Shown here: piece by piece, positions 13,653 to 23,100 of the stretch
How the letters are laid out: every line of letters begins with the position of its first letter
How positions within the stretch are numbered: position 1 is the first letter of the stretch
Assembly: GCA_023409755.1 (NCBI GenBank)
Contig: JAEYRA010000007.1
Span: 1 to 25,092 of the forward strand
Origin: Bacillota bacterium
Lineage (GTDB): Bacteria; Bacillota; Clostridia; Christensenellales; UMGS416
DNA length: 25,092 nt
Direction of reading: 5' to 3'
Position numbers and translations under genes: made by a program
Notes under the pieces: model-generated
Databases searched by the model: none
What the model saw: the letters and a program-made list of their open reading frames with translations, nothing else
What the model was told of the DNA's origin: nothing

Positions 13653-14699
13653 ATGCCAGACAGCATCACCGAATTCCTGCGGGAGTCCACCGCCATCCCC
13701 GGCCTGACGGGCTTTGAAAAGCCCTCGGCCGATCTGGCGCGCCAATGGTTTGGCCGCTGGAGCCAGGATGTGTGGCAGGACGCCTTTCACAACACTTTTG
13801 CCCGCATGGGCGGCAACGGCCCCAAGGTGATGGTGGCCGCCCACAGCGACGGGCTGGGCCTTATGGTTCGTTCCATCGAGGACGACGGTTTTCTCGGCTT
13901 TGTCACCATCGGCGGGTTCGACCCGCGGGTGCTGCCGGGGCTGGAGGTCACCGTTCACGGCCGTGCCGGCGACTATTTTGGCCTGGTGGCCATCAAGCCC
14001 CCCCACGTGCTAAGCGAAGAGGACCGCAAAAAGGTACTGACCGTACCCGAACTCTTCATCGACATCGGCTACCCGGCCGACAAGGTGCGGGAACTGGTGC
14101 AGGTGGGCGACATCGTTTCGCTGCGCCAGCCGCTGGCCGAACTGGCCGGTGACGTGCTGACGGGCCGCGCCATCGACGACCGCGCCGGCATCGCCATGAT
14201 GCTGGAGGCCATGCGCCTGCTGCGCAAGAAACCATGCACCGCCGACGTGGTGTTCACCGCCACCACCCGGGAGGAGGTCGGCAGCCATGGTGCCATGCAA
14301 AGTGCCTTTGCGCTGCAGCCCGACCTGGCCGTTGTCATCGATGTGACCCACGCGATCATCACCAAAAGCGACCACCCCAAGATGGTGCCCTATGACCGAA
14401 TCGCCCTGGCCCAAGGGCCTGTGCTGGACCGACGCCTTGCCCTGCGGATCGAGAAGCTTGCCAAGGCTGCCCAGATCCCGCTGGCCACGGAAGTCGTCGC
14501 CGGTGACACCAGCACCGACGGTGACAGCATCATGCTCTCGCGTTCCGGCGTGCCCATCCTGTTGCTGTCGCTGCCGCTGCGCTACATGCACACCACGGTG
14601 GAGAGCCTGCACAGCGAGGTCGTCGCCCAGGGCGGCAAACTGCTGGCGCACTTCCTGCGGGAGATCAACTCAGATTGGGAGGATTGGCCGTGTATCTGA
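13653..14699 (+). CDS. M42-family metallo-aminopeptidase, copy 1 (divergent)
   Basis: The 348-residue protein has the M42 (FrvX/PepA/CelM, TET-type) di-metal site: His64 and Asp66 in AAHSDGLG, Asp175/Asp176 in IDDRAG, catalytic Glu207 and ligand Glu208 in TTREEVG, Asp230 in VIDVTHA and His313 near the C-terminus. Enzymes of this family form large tetrahedral particles in the cytosol and trim N-terminal residues from peptides. It differs from copies 2 and 3 by IPGLTGFEK in place of the GPSGRE motif and by AHSDG for AHMDE/Q, so substrate choice probably differs. CGGAGG precedes the ATG. Its end overlaps the next gene by 10 nt. Confidence 0.92.
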   Translation: MPDSITEFLRESTAIPGLTGFEKPSADLARQWFGRWSQDVWQDAFHNTFARMGGNGPKVMVAAHSDGLGLMVRSIEDDGFLGFVTIGGFDPRVLPGLEVTVHGRAGDYFGLVAIKPPHVLSEEDRKKVLTVPELFIDIGYPADKVRELVQVGDIVSLRQPLAELAGDVLTGRAIDDRAGIAMMLEAMRLLRKKPCTADVVFTATTREEVGSHGAMQSAFALQPDLAVVIDVTHAIITKSDHPKMVPYDRIALAQGPVLDRRLALRIEKLAKAAQIPLATEVVAGDTSTDGDSIMLSRSGVPILLLSLPLRYMHTTVESLHSEVVAQGGKLLAHFLREINSDWEDWPCI

Positions 14700-15724
14700 A
14701 GGAATTGACCGCCCTGCCCGGCCCCAGCGGACGGGAGGATCGGGTGCGGGAGTACATCATGCAAACCGCCTCTGCATTCTGCGACGAGGTGCGCAAGGAT
14801 AAACTGGGCAACGTCATCGCCACCCGCCGGGGCAGCGACCCCAACGGCCCCACCATCATGGCCGTTGCCCACATGGATGAGGTCGGCTTACTCCTCACCC
14901 GCATTGAGGACAACGGTCTGCTCCATTTTGCCACCATCGGCGGCATCGATGGACGCATCCTCCTCTCCCAGCGGGTGCGCATTGGTGAGAAGGGCGTCCC
15001 CGGTGTCATCGGGGCCATGCCCATCCACCTGCTGAAACCGGAGGACATCAAGAAGCCCGTGCCCATTGAGGAGTTGACGATCGACATCGGCGTCTCCAGC
15101 CGGGAGGACGCCGAGAAGTTGGTGCAGCGCGGCGACTGGGTGGTGTTTGAGCCCGGGTACGTGGAGTTTGGCGACAACCTTGTGAAAAGCCGCGCCCTCG
15201 ATGACCGGGCCGGCTGCTCCCTGCTGCTGGAGGCCTTGCAGCACCAGTACGCCGCCACGCTGGTGGGCGTGTTCTCGGTGATGGAAGAAATCGGCGGGTT
15301 TGGCGCGCAAGTCGCTGCCCACGCCGTTGCCCCCGATGCCGCTGTGATTCTGGAGGGCACAACCTGCGCTGACATCCACGACGTGCCCGATCACCTACGC
15401 GTCACCCGCGTGGGCAAAGGCCCGGCGATCTCCATCATGGATCGGTCAGCCATCTCCAACAACGCCTTGCGCCGATTCCTCATCGGCGTGGCGGAGCGCA
15501 ACGGCATCCCGTGGCAGAACCGTGCCGGGGCCTTCGGCGGTACCGATGCCGGCCCAGTGTCACTGTCGCGAGCGGGGGTGCCGGTGGTCAACATCAACGT
15601 GCCCTGCCGCTACATCCATTCGCCCATCTGTACGATGAGCAAAACTGACTACGACAACGCCGGGCGGCTGCTGCAGGCCTTCCTGGGCAGCGCCCACGAA
15701 CACTTGAAGGAGGAACGGAAATGA
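14690..15724 (+). CDS. M42-family metallo-aminopeptidase, copy 2
   Basis: This 344-residue paralogue starts at GTG 14690, which has GGGAGGA six bases upstream and gives the N-terminus xYLKELTALPGPSGRE; the earlier TTG at 14675 would sit before the ribosome binding site. Metal and catalytic residues are His61 and Asp63 (AHMDEVG), Asp171/Asp172 (LDDRAG), Glu199 and Glu200 (MEEIG), Glu222 in LEGTT where the other two copies have Asp, and His310. The Glu variant is known among FrvX/YsdC-like members. It overlaps copy 1 by 10 nt and copy 3 by ATGA, so all three are translationally coupled. Cytosolic peptide turnover is the expected role. Confidence 0.92.
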   Translation: MYLKELTALPGPSGREDRVREYIMQTASAFCDEVRKDKLGNVIATRRGSDPNGPTIMAVAHMDEVGLLLTRIEDNGLLHFATIGGIDGRILLSQRVRIGEKGVPGVIGAMPIHLLKPEDIKKPVPIEELTIDIGVSSREDAEKLVQRGDWVVFEPGYVEFGDNLVKSRALDDRAGCSLLLEALQHQYAATLVGVFSVMEEIGGFGAQVAAHAVAPDAAVILEGTTCADIHDVPDHLRVTRVGKGPAISIMDRSAISNNALRRFLIGVAERNGIPWQNRAGAFGGTDAGPVSLSRAGVPVVNINVPCRYIHSPICTMSKTDYDNAGRLLQAFLGSAHEHLKEERK

Positions 15725-16722
15725 GCAAGGCTCTGGAAGTGCTGAAGGAATTGCTGCCAGTGTATGGCCCCTCCGGCCGGGAGGATAACATCGCCGCCAA
15801 AATTGAGGAACTAGTAAAGCCCTATGTGGACGAGGTCTCCCGCGATGCCATGGGGAACCTGGTGGCCGTGAAGCGCGGCGGTGGCCGGCGTGTCATGGTG
15901 ACTGCCCACATGGATCAAATCGGCCTCATGGTCACCCACATCGACGACAACGGCTTCCTGCGGGTGTGCGCCGTGGGCGGCGTGCGGTTCCACTGGAACC
16001 TCTTCGTGCCCGTGCGCTTTGAGAACGGCGTGACCGGCGTGGTGGGCTACGAAACCAAAACCGTGAGCAGCATGGAGAAGCTGAAGCCCGAGAACCTGTT
16101 TGTGGACATCGGCGCCACCAGCCGGGCTGAGGCCGAGCAGAAGGTACAGATCGGCGACATCTGCGTGTTCGCCACGCTGGTGAGTGACTGCGGCGGTCGG
16201 CTTTCCGCCGGGGCGATGGACGACCGTTCGGCCTGTGCCATCCTCATCGACGCGCTGCGCCGCGTGGAACGCTCGCCCTATGACATCTATGCCGTCTTCA
16301 CCACCCAGGAGGAACTGGGGATGCGCGGGGCCCACACCGCGGCCTACGCCATCGAGCCGGAAATCGGCCTGGCCATTGACGTGACGCTGGCTGCCGACAC
16401 CCCCGAGGTGACGCCGGCCTGCTCGGCGCGGCTGGGCAAAGGCCCGGCCATCAAGGTACGCGACCAGTCGCTCATCGCCCACCCCACCGTGCGCCGCTGG
16501 CTGCAGGACGCCGCCGAGGCTCATGGCATCCCCTACCAGCTGGAAGTGCTGACCGCCGGGGGCACCGATGCCGGTGCCATCCAACCCAGCCGGAGCGGCG
16601 TACCCTCGGGTTGCCTGTCGCTTCCCACCCGCTACGTTCACTCCGCCGCTGAGATGATCGATCTCAAGGACTTTGAACAATGCGTCGACCTGCTGGTGGC
16701 AGCGCTGTCTGCCGAGGCCTGA
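15721..16722 (+). CDS. M42-family metallo-aminopeptidase, copy 3
   Basis: A 333-residue paralogue with the complete site: His63 and Asp65 (TAHMDQIG), Asp167/Asp168 (MDDRSA), Glu197 and Glu198 (TTQEELG), Asp220 (AIDVTLA) and His307 (YVHSAAE). The N-terminus LLPVYGPSGRED is close to that of copy 2, so copies 2 and 3 look nearer each other than to copy 1. The start ATG overlaps the copy 2 stop (ATGA) and has AAGGAGGAACGG just upstream. Three coupled M42 genes would allow hetero-oligomeric TET particles with mixed specificity; hetero-TETs are known in archaea, but for this operon it is inference. Confidence 0.93.
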   Translation: MSKALEVLKELLPVYGPSGREDNIAAKIEELVKPYVDEVSRDAMGNLVAVKRGGGRRVMVTAHMDQIGLMVTHIDDNGFLRVCAVGGVRFHWNLFVPVRFENGVTGVVGYETKTVSSMEKLKPENLFVDIGATSRAEAEQKVQIGDICVFATLVSDCGGRLSAGAMDDRSACAILIDALRRVERSPYDIYAVFTTQEELGMRGAHTAAYAIEPEIGLAIDVTLAADTPEVTPACSARLGKGPAIKVRDQSLIAHPTVRRWLQDAAEAHGIPYQLEVLTAGGTDAGAIQPSRSGVPSGCLSLPTRYVHSAAEMIDLKDFEQCVDLLVAALSAEA

Positions 16723-16737
16723 CGGAAGGAGAACCCC

Positions 16738-17124
16738 ATGCCCAAGCAAAGCATCCAAGCCCCCAACGCCCCGGCGGCCGTCGGCCCCTACAGCCACGCC
16801 GTACGTGCCGGCGACTTCCTCTACACCTCCGGCCAGATCCCGCTGGACCCGGCCAGCGGTGCGCTCATTGAGGGAGACATCCAAGCCCAGACCTGGCAGG
16901 TGTTCCGCAATCTCGAGGCCGTGCTGGCTGCCGCCGGTGCGGACTTCTCCCACGTCGTCAAGGCCACCGTGTTCCTGCGGGACATGAACGACTTTGCCGC
17001 CGTCAATGAGATCTACGCCAAGTTCTTCGAGCAGCCCTACCCTGCCCGCTCGGCGGTGCAGGTGGCGCGACTGCCCAAGGACGCCGGCGTGGAGATTGAG
17101 CTCGTTGCCTACCTGGGCAAGTAA
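16738..17124 (+). CDS. ridA: RidA-family reactive enamine/imine deaminase
   Basis: The 128-residue protein is a standard-length RidA (YjgF/YER057c/UK114): the start QAPNAPAAVGPYSHAV, YTSGQIPLDPASG (residues 30-42), and near the C-terminus ARSAVQVARLPKDAGVEIELVAY, containing the arginine that holds the substrate carboxylate. RidA trimers hydrolyse 2-aminoacrylate and related enamines released by PLP enzymes, protecting the cell from damage. It follows the third M42 gene by 15 bp with AAGGAG before its ATG, so it belongs to the peptide-degradation operon. There it could clear enamines formed when liberated serine, threonine or cysteine are deaminated. Confidence 0.95.
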   Translation: MPKQSIQAPNAPAAVGPYSHAVRAGDFLYTSGQIPLDPASGALIEGDIQAQTWQVFRNLEAVLAAAGADFSHVVKATVFLRDMNDFAAVNEIYAKFFEQPYPARSAVQVARLPKDAGVEIELVAYLGK

Positions 17125-17181
17125 AGGAGACATGGTCACCCGGACGCAGTGCCCGGTGCGGCCACCGTTGGGGAGAAGCGT

Positions 17182-17853
17182 ATGAAACCATTGATCGGGG
17201 TGACCGCCACCCCCTCTTTCAACGAGCGCGGCAATTGCCGTGCAGCCCAATTGAACAGCCCATACCTGGATGCCGTACGGGAAGCCGGCGGCATCCCGGT
17301 CATGCTCTTTGACGGTGCGGACGAAGCTGAGACGCTGGCCGCACGGCTGGATGGCCTGCTACTGACCGGCGGCGGAGACGTCGACCCCGCTCTCTTTGGC
17401 AAGGAGAACATCGCCAGCCGCGATATTGACCCCCTGCGGGACGCTCTGGAGGTGGCCTGCCTCCACGCCTTTGCCGCGGCGGGCAAGCCTGTGCTTGGCA
17501 TCTGCCGGGGTTTGCAGGTGATGTCTGTGGCCCTGGGCGGCGAGCTGTGGCAGGACCTACCAAGCCAAACTGCCACCCCCCATCCCTTTGGCAGCCGGCA
17601 CCCCATTGTAGTGCGCCCCGGCTCTTTCCTGCAACCCATCCTCGGGGCAGAAGCCATCGTCAACAGCACCCACCACCAGGCCATCCGCCGGGTGCCCGCT
17701 GGGTTCCTGGTGAGCGCTGCCGCCCCTGACGGCGTGCTGGAAGCCATCGAGACCACAGACGGCCGCCGGCTGTGGGGCGTGCAGTTTCACCCCGAGCGGC
17801 TGCTGAGCGAGGACCCCCGCCTGGTCGCCCTCTTCCGCCTGTTGACAGCCTGA
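17182..17853 (+). CDS. Class I glutamine-amidotransferase-like hydrolase (peptidase C26, gamma-glutamyl-GABA hydrolase type)
   Basis: The 223-residue protein has the PuuD/C26 triad: nucleophile Cys108 in GICRGLQ, His203 and Glu205 in VQFHPE, plus the family segments LLLTGGGDVDPALFG (59-73) and NSTHHQAI (161-168). Family members hydrolyse gamma-glutamyl bonds, such as gamma-glutamyl-GABA in putrescine breakdown. No other puu genes are present, so another gamma-glutamyl amide or peptide is equally likely, hence no gene symbol. ATG 17182 has GGGGAG six bases upstream; the in-frame GTG at 17149 has no site. It lies 57 bp after ridA, probably the last gene of the peptidase operon and a glutamate source near glnA-gltB. 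Confidence 0.9.
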   Translation: MKPLIGVTATPSFNERGNCRAAQLNSPYLDAVREAGGIPVMLFDGADEAETLAARLDGLLLTGGGDVDPALFGKENIASRDIDPLRDALEVACLHAFAAAGKPVLGICRGLQVMSVALGGELWQDLPSQTATPHPFGSRHPIVVRPGSFLQPILGAEAIVNSTHHQAIRRVPAGFLVSAAAPDGVLEAIETTDGRRLWGVQFHPERLLSEDPRLVALFRLLTA

Positions 17854-18011
17854 ACGAACCGGCCAGCGCCCGATACTCTGTACCGTTCCTTGCACACAGC
17901 ATGTCACACGTTCCTGCTTCCGCATTTTTGTCTGCCGGCAACACGTCATCCTGATTTCTGCCCCCATGTGCGCAATTTGGGAGGCCCCGCCAAAACCGTT
18001 GCACGTTTTAC

Positions 18012-18039
18012 TTGTAATTGATCATCAGTATGCTATAAT
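18012..18039 (+). promoter_or_regulatory. Promoter of the glnA operon
   Basis: TTGTAA (18012-18017), a 16-bp spacer and TATAAT (18034-18039) with TG at the extended -10 position. A TTGATCATCAG stretch lies in the spacer. Between the end of the previous gene (17853) and this promoter I see no terminator, ORF or repeat. A GlnR-type TGTNA-N7-TNACA box is not evident. Confidence 0.75.
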
Positions 18040-18104
18040 GAGCAAATAATGCAGGATTTTTTATTTTCTCTTGCATATTATGCTGAAAGAGCCGATCACA
18101 TCAG

Positions 18105-18158
18105 TCAATGAACCGGGCGGTGACCACATGGTTGAGGCCACGAACCCGGATGGAGGAG
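18105..18158 (+). promoter_or_regulatory. Foldable glnA leader with alternative pairings before the ribosome binding site
   Basis: The glnA leader is about 120 nt. CCGGG (18113-18117) can pair with CCCGG (18145-18149), with GTG/CAC (18120-18122, 18139-18141) and CC/GG pairs inside, ending 2 nt before the GGAGGAG site (18152-18158). GGTT (18130-18133) can instead pair with AACC at 18111-18114 or 18143-18146, so the folds exclude each other. I could not find the twin hexaloop hairpins bound by ANTAR regulators nor a terminator, so control at translation initiation is the simplest guess. A T-rich stretch (18057-18069) lies near the transcript start. Confidence 0.35.
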
Positions 18159-18164
18159 TGTCCT

Positions 18165-19493
18165 ATGGCAAATTTACACGATGAAGTGCTCTCCCTTGCC
18201 CGCGAGACCGAGGTCAAGTTCATCCGACTGCAATTTACTGACCTGTTTGGACAACTCAAAAACGTGGCCATTACCATAGATCAACTGGAGAAAGCATTGG
18301 ACGGCCGTTACATGTTCGACGGTTCATCGGTGGACGGTTTTGTGCGCATCGAAGAATCGGACATGTACCTGCGACCCGACCCCTCCACCTTCACGGTGTT
18401 CCCCTGGCGGCCTCAGGCCGGCCGGGTGGCGCGCCTCATCTGCGACGTCTACCGCCCTGACGGTCAACCCTTCGAGGGCGACCCGCGCTACATTCTCAAG
18501 CGCACCATTGCCGACGCAGCCTCCCTGGGGGTTGAGCTTAAAATCGGCACCGAGTGTGAGTTTTTCCTGTTCCACACCGATGACCAGGGCAAGCCCACCA
18601 CGATCACCCACGACAACGGCGGTTACTTCGACCTCGGCCCGGTGGACCTGGGCGAAGACGCCCGCCGTGACATCTGCATCGCCCTGGAGGAAATGGGCTT
18701 CAACGTGGAGGCCAGCCACCATGAGGTAGCCCCCGGCCAGCATGAGATTGACTTCCGCTACTCCGACGCCCTGCGGGCGGCAGACAACATGATGACCTTC
18801 CGCCTGGCGGTCAAGACCATCGCCCAGCGGCATGGGCTGGCGGCCACGTTCATGCCCAAGCCCCGGCCCAACATGGCCGGCAGCGGCCTGCACGCCAACC
18901 TGTCACTGTGGCGGGACGGCGTGAACTGCTTCGCTGACAGCACCAGCCCCCTGGGGCTCTCGGCTGACGCGCAGGCCTTCGCAGCCGGCATCATGGCCCA
19001 CAGCGGGGCCATCACGGCCCTGGCCAACCCCCTCGTCAACTCCTACAAGCGCTTGGTAGCGGGGTTTGAGGCGCCGATCTATGTCTCCTGGGCCCGGCGC
19101 AACCGCAGCCCCATGATCCGCGTTCCCGACAACGGAGCCGACGGCACCCGGTTGGAGCTCCGATCCCCCGACCCCTCCTGCAACCCCTATCTGGCCTTTG
19201 CAGCCATGCAGGCGGCTGGCCTGGACGGCCTGCGCCGCGGGCTGAAGCCGCCCGCCATGATTGAGAGCAATGTGTACGACATGACCGAAGCCGACCGGCA
19301 GGCACTGGGCATCGCTGCGCTGCCGGCACATCTGGATGCGGCACTCGACGCCCTGGCCGCCGATGAGCTCATCTGCGCAACGCTGGGCGAGCACGCCACG
19401 GCCAACTACCTCAAGGCCAAACGCCTGGAGTGGGCCGAATACAACAACGTGGTTCATGCCTGGGAGCTGGACCGGTATCTGGCACGGTATTGA
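18165..19493 (+). CDS. glnA: Glutamine synthetase, type I (alpha subgroup)
   Basis: The 442-residue enzyme makes glutamine from glutamate, ammonium and ATP. Signatures include FDGSSVDGF (51-59), the glutamate ligands in GTECEFFLF, the ATP-site segment KPRPNMAGSGLHANLSLW, VNSYKRLVAGFEAP and RNRSPMIRVP. The length and the absence of the NLYDLP adenylylation tyrosine loop place it in the GSI-alpha group, which is regulated by feedback inhibition and not by adenylylation. One point differs from many relatives: VNSYKRLVxG has Ala where Pro is usual. ATG 18165 has GGAGGAG six bases upstream; upstream in-frame ATG 18108 lacks one. It heads the glnA-regulator-gltB-gltD operon. Confidence 0.96.
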   Translation: MANLHDEVLSLARETEVKFIRLQFTDLFGQLKNVAITIDQLEKALDGRYMFDGSSVDGFVRIEESDMYLRPDPSTFTVFPWRPQAGRVARLICDVYRPDGQPFEGDPRYILKRTIADAASLGVELKIGTECEFFLFHTDDQGKPTTITHDNGGYFDLGPVDLGEDARRDICIALEEMGFNVEASHHEVAPGQHEIDFRYSDALRAADNMMTFRLAVKTIAQRHGLAATFMPKPRPNMAGSGLHANLSLWRDGVNCFADSTSPLGLSADAQAFAAGIMAHSGAITALANPLVNSYKRLVAGFEAPIYVSWARRNRSPMIRVPDNGADGTRLELRSPDPSCNPYLAFAAMQAAGLDGLRRGLKPPAMIESNVYDMTEADRQALGIAALPAHLDAALDALAADELICATLGEHATANYLKAKRLEWAEYNNVVHAWELDRYLARY

Positions 19494-19540
19494 TGGGCAC
19501 TGCGGGCACAGCAAAGTCGCAGGAGGAGGTGTAGCCCCGA

Positions 19541-20119
19541 ATGCCGTGCAATGTGCTGTTGGTACTGCGCAAGCCCGATCTCATCCGGCAGATCCGGGCC
19601 ATCCTCACCTCCCGCGGGTATGCGGTCAGCGACGGTTGCGTCTCCGGCATGCAGGGGCTGCGGTCGGCCGCCACCCACCCGGTGGACATCGCCATCGTCG
19701 GCTACTCCCTCAACGACATGTCCGGTCTGGACTTTTCCATCGACCTTCTTTCCAAAAGCGACTGCTCGGTACTGCTGATGACGCCGCCCGATCAGATGGT
19801 TTACGTCAAGGAACGGTTCGGCTCCGCCGACGTGGTGCCGGTCCCCCGGCCCGTGACGGCCCAAACGCTGCTCTCCACGCTGGAACTCATCGAACACTAC
19901 CGATCCAAGCTCACCCGTGCCAACGAGGAGGCGAAAAAACTCAGACAGGATCTGGACCGCCGCGCGGTGGCAGAGAAGGCCAAGGTGGTACTGATGAACC
20001 GCCTGCAGATGAGTGAAGCCGAAGCCTGGCGCTACCTGCAGAAACGATCGATGGACACCGGTACCTCGCTCAAAGAGGTCGCCCTGCGGGTACTGGAGCT
20101 TTATAGAACAGACCATTGA
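19541..20119 (+). CDS. NitR-like ANTAR RNA-binding regulator with a pseudo-receiver domain
   Basis: The 192-residue protein has a receiver-like N-terminal domain (about 1-120), a short coiled helix, and a C-terminal ANTAR domain (about 132-186) with the conserved AVAEKAKVVLMNRLQMSEAE and SLKEVALRVLE. ANTAR proteins bind paired hexaloop RNA hairpins and cause antitermination. The receiver is degenerate: the phospho-acceptor aspartate position is Gly54 (VGYSLNDMSG), the N-terminal acidic pair is LRK (9-11), and the usual Lys is Arg103. So it is unlikely to be phosphorylated and may sense a ligand or protein. A gene of this kind between glnA and gltB is known in clostridia as nitR. AGGAGGAGG precedes the ATG; glnA ends 47 bp upstream. 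Confidence 0.88.
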   Translation: MPCNVLLVLRKPDLIRQIRAILTSRGYAVSDGCVSGMQGLRSAATHPVDIAIVGYSLNDMSGLDFSIDLLSKSDCSVLLMTPPDQMVYVKERFGSADVVPVPRPVTAQTLLSTLELIEHYRSKLTRANEEAKKLRQDLDRRAVAEKAKVVLMNRLQMSEAEAWRYLQKRSMDTGTSLKEVALRVLELYRTDH

Positions 20120-20143
20120 ATTTTGATATAGGAGTTTTGGCAG

Positions 20144-23100
20144 ATGAACCTCAAAAACGCACCACTCTGGCGGGAAGAATTTGAACACGACAGTTGCGGC
20201 ACCGGTTTTGTGGCCAACCAGAAGGGACAGAAGTCCCACGCCATTGTCAAGGACGCGCTGAGTGTGCTGAAACGTCTGGCCCACCGTGGTGGCGCGGGGT
20301 ATGACCCAGATACCGGCGACGGCGCGGGCATTCTGCTGCAACTGCCGGACGGGCTGTTCCGGGCGGTGCTGCCCTTTGACCTGCCGGCGGCTGGTCAATA
20401 CGGTGTGGGGCAGTTCTTCTTCCCCCGCAACCCGGAGAGCCGACAAAGCTGCGTGGCCCTGGTGGAGGAAGCCGCCCGTGCCTGCGGCGTAACGCTCTTA
20501 GGTTGGCGCGACGTGCCCCACCGCCTGCACGCCTGCGGCACCGCCGCGCGCGAGTCCGCCCCCACCATCCTGCAGGCCTTCTTCGCCCCGGAGAATGCCG
20601 ATGATGTGGAGCAAGCCATCTACATCCTGCGCCGCACCATTGAGCGGAGGGCCGACGCCTGCAAGGCCGGCCTCTACGTGGCCAGTTTGTCCAGCCAGAC
20701 GATCGTCTACAAGGGCATGATGCACTCCTGGCAGCTGGAGACATTCTACCCCGACCTGGTGGACGAGCGCGTCGAGAGCGCCGTCGGCATGGTACACTCC
20801 CGCTACTCCACCAACACCATGCCCACCTGGAGCCGCTCCCAGCCCTGCCGCATGATCGCCCACAACGGTGAGATCAACACCCTGCGTGGAGCTGAGAACG
20901 CCATCAAGGCCATGGAAGCCGGCGTCCACGGCGGCCTGCTGCACGGACGTTTGGCCGATGTGCTCCCAGTGCTGGAGGACGACGGCTCTGATTCCATGAA
21001 GTTCGACAATGCCTTTGAATTCTACGTGCGTGCCGGCCGGCCCATGGCCCAGGCGCTCATGATGATGATGCCCGGCCCCTGGAGCATGGACAAAACCATG
21101 AACGACCAGCAACGGGCATTCTACCAGTACGCCGCCTGCCTGTTGCCCCCGTGGGACGGCCCGGCTGCCATCACCTTCACCGATGGCCGCAAGGTTGGCG
21201 CGGTGCTGGACCGCAATGGCCTGCGCCCCGCCCGCTGGGCCTTAACCCGCGACGGCGTGCTTATCCTCTCGTCCGAATCGGGCGTGCTGGACACCCCGCC
21301 CTCCGAAGTGCAGCGCAAAGGCAAACTCGGCCCCGGCCAAATGCTCCTGCTGGACCTGGAAACGGGCAAACTCACCGAGGATAGTGCCCTCAAAGAGGAG
21401 TTCTGTGCCGGCCCCTACCGCCAGTGGCTTAGCGACGGCTGCCTGGACGAAACCACGCTCGCCCAGGGCCCCGAGCTTGCCCCGTCCAAGCTGCCGCTCC
21501 ACAACCTGCAGCAGCTCTTCGGCTACAACCACGAGGACCTGATGATGAACCTGGCGCCGATGGCCCAGACCGGCCTGGACCCCGTGGGTGCCATGGGCTA
21601 CGACGCGTCGCTGGCCGTACTCAGCGAGCGGCCCCAGCCTTTGTACAGTTACTTCAAACAACTCTTCGCACAGGTCACCAACCCGCCGCTTGACGCCATC
21701 CGCGAGCTGTGCGTCACCGGCACCGATGTGCACCTGGGTTCCAGCGGCGACGTGACCCAGGACAAACCTGAAAACTGCCGCAAGATCCATCTGGATTCGC
21801 CCATCATTGGGGAGGATACGTTCCGTGCGTTGAAAGAGGGCGTGCCTGGCTTCCCTTCGGTGGAGCTGGCCACGGTCTTCACGCGGGAGCAGGGAATGCT
21901 GCCTGCGCTGGAGAGTCTCTTTGCCAAGGCCGAGGAAGCCGTGCGCGGCGGCGCATCGCTGCTCATCCTGAGCGACAGCACGGCGACGGAGACCAACATC
22001 CCGCTCCCCATGCTGCTGGCGGCCGCCGGGGTGCACCATCACCTCATCCGCTGCGGCCTGCGTGGTGATTGCTCCCTCATCGTGGACAGCTACGAACCCC
22101 GCGAGGTGCACCACGTCTGCTGCCTCATCGGTTACGGCGTCAAGGCCATCTTCCCCCGGGGCATCGTTCGCTCTGTCGAGGACATGGCCCAGCGCGGGCT
22201 GCTGGGCGGCCTGGGCATGGAGAAGGCCATGCACAACACCATGCACGCCTTCACCCACGGGGTGCTCAAGGTCATCTCCAAAATGGGCATCTCCTGCGTG
22301 GATGGATACATCGGCGCGCAAATCTTTGAGTCCGTCGGCCTCTCCCAACAGGTTGTGGACCGGTGCTTCACCGGCACGGTAACCCGTGTGGGCGGCATGA
22401 CATTCGAAGACCTGGAGCGAGAGACGCTCAAACGCCACGAGCAGGGCCTGCGCAATCTCGAGGAGGCCCTTCCCTCCGGCGGGCGGTACCAGGTGAAGAA
22501 GAACGGCGAAGAGCACCTGTACAACCCCCAGGTCATCCACACGATACAGACCGCGGTGCGCAACAACGACTACAAGCTCTATAAGGAATACACCAAGCTC
22601 ATCGGGGTGGAAAAGCCCGTGGCTCTGCGCCACCTGCTGGGCTTCCAGCCCGGCAACCCCGTGCCGCTGGATGAAGTGGAGCCGGTGGAGCGCATCGTGC
22701 GCCGCTTCAAGACGGGTGCGATGAGCTACGGTTCCATCAGCCAGGAGGCACACGAGTGCCTGGCGCTGGCGATGAACCGCCTGCATGGCAAGAGCAATTC
22801 CGGCGAGGGCGGCGAGGCCCCCGAGCGGCTGGGCACCGACCGCAACAGCGCCATCAAGCAGGTGGCTTCGGGCCGTTTCGGCGTCACCGGGCCGTATCTG
22901 GCAAGTGCAAAAGAAATCCAGATCAAAATGGCGCAGGGCGCCAAGCCCGGCGAAGGCGGGCAGCTACCCGGGAACAAGGTGTACCCCCACATCGCGCGGG
23001 TGCGTCTCTCCACGCCGGGTGTGGGGCTCATCTCCCCGCCCCCGCACCACGACATCTACTCCATTGAGGACTTGGCGCAGCTCATCTATGACCTGAAGAA

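Noticed and set aside
17132..17185. 17-codon ORF between ridA and the C26 hydrolase, whose stop overlaps the hydrolase ATG
   Set aside because: Its GGAG is only 2 nt from the ATG, too close for efficient initiation; the peptide shows nothing distinctive. Coupling is possible but unsupported.
18040..18164. Glutamine (glnA) riboswitch
   Set aside because: The conserved glnA-motif core is not present; that class is known mainly from cyanobacteria and marine sequences.
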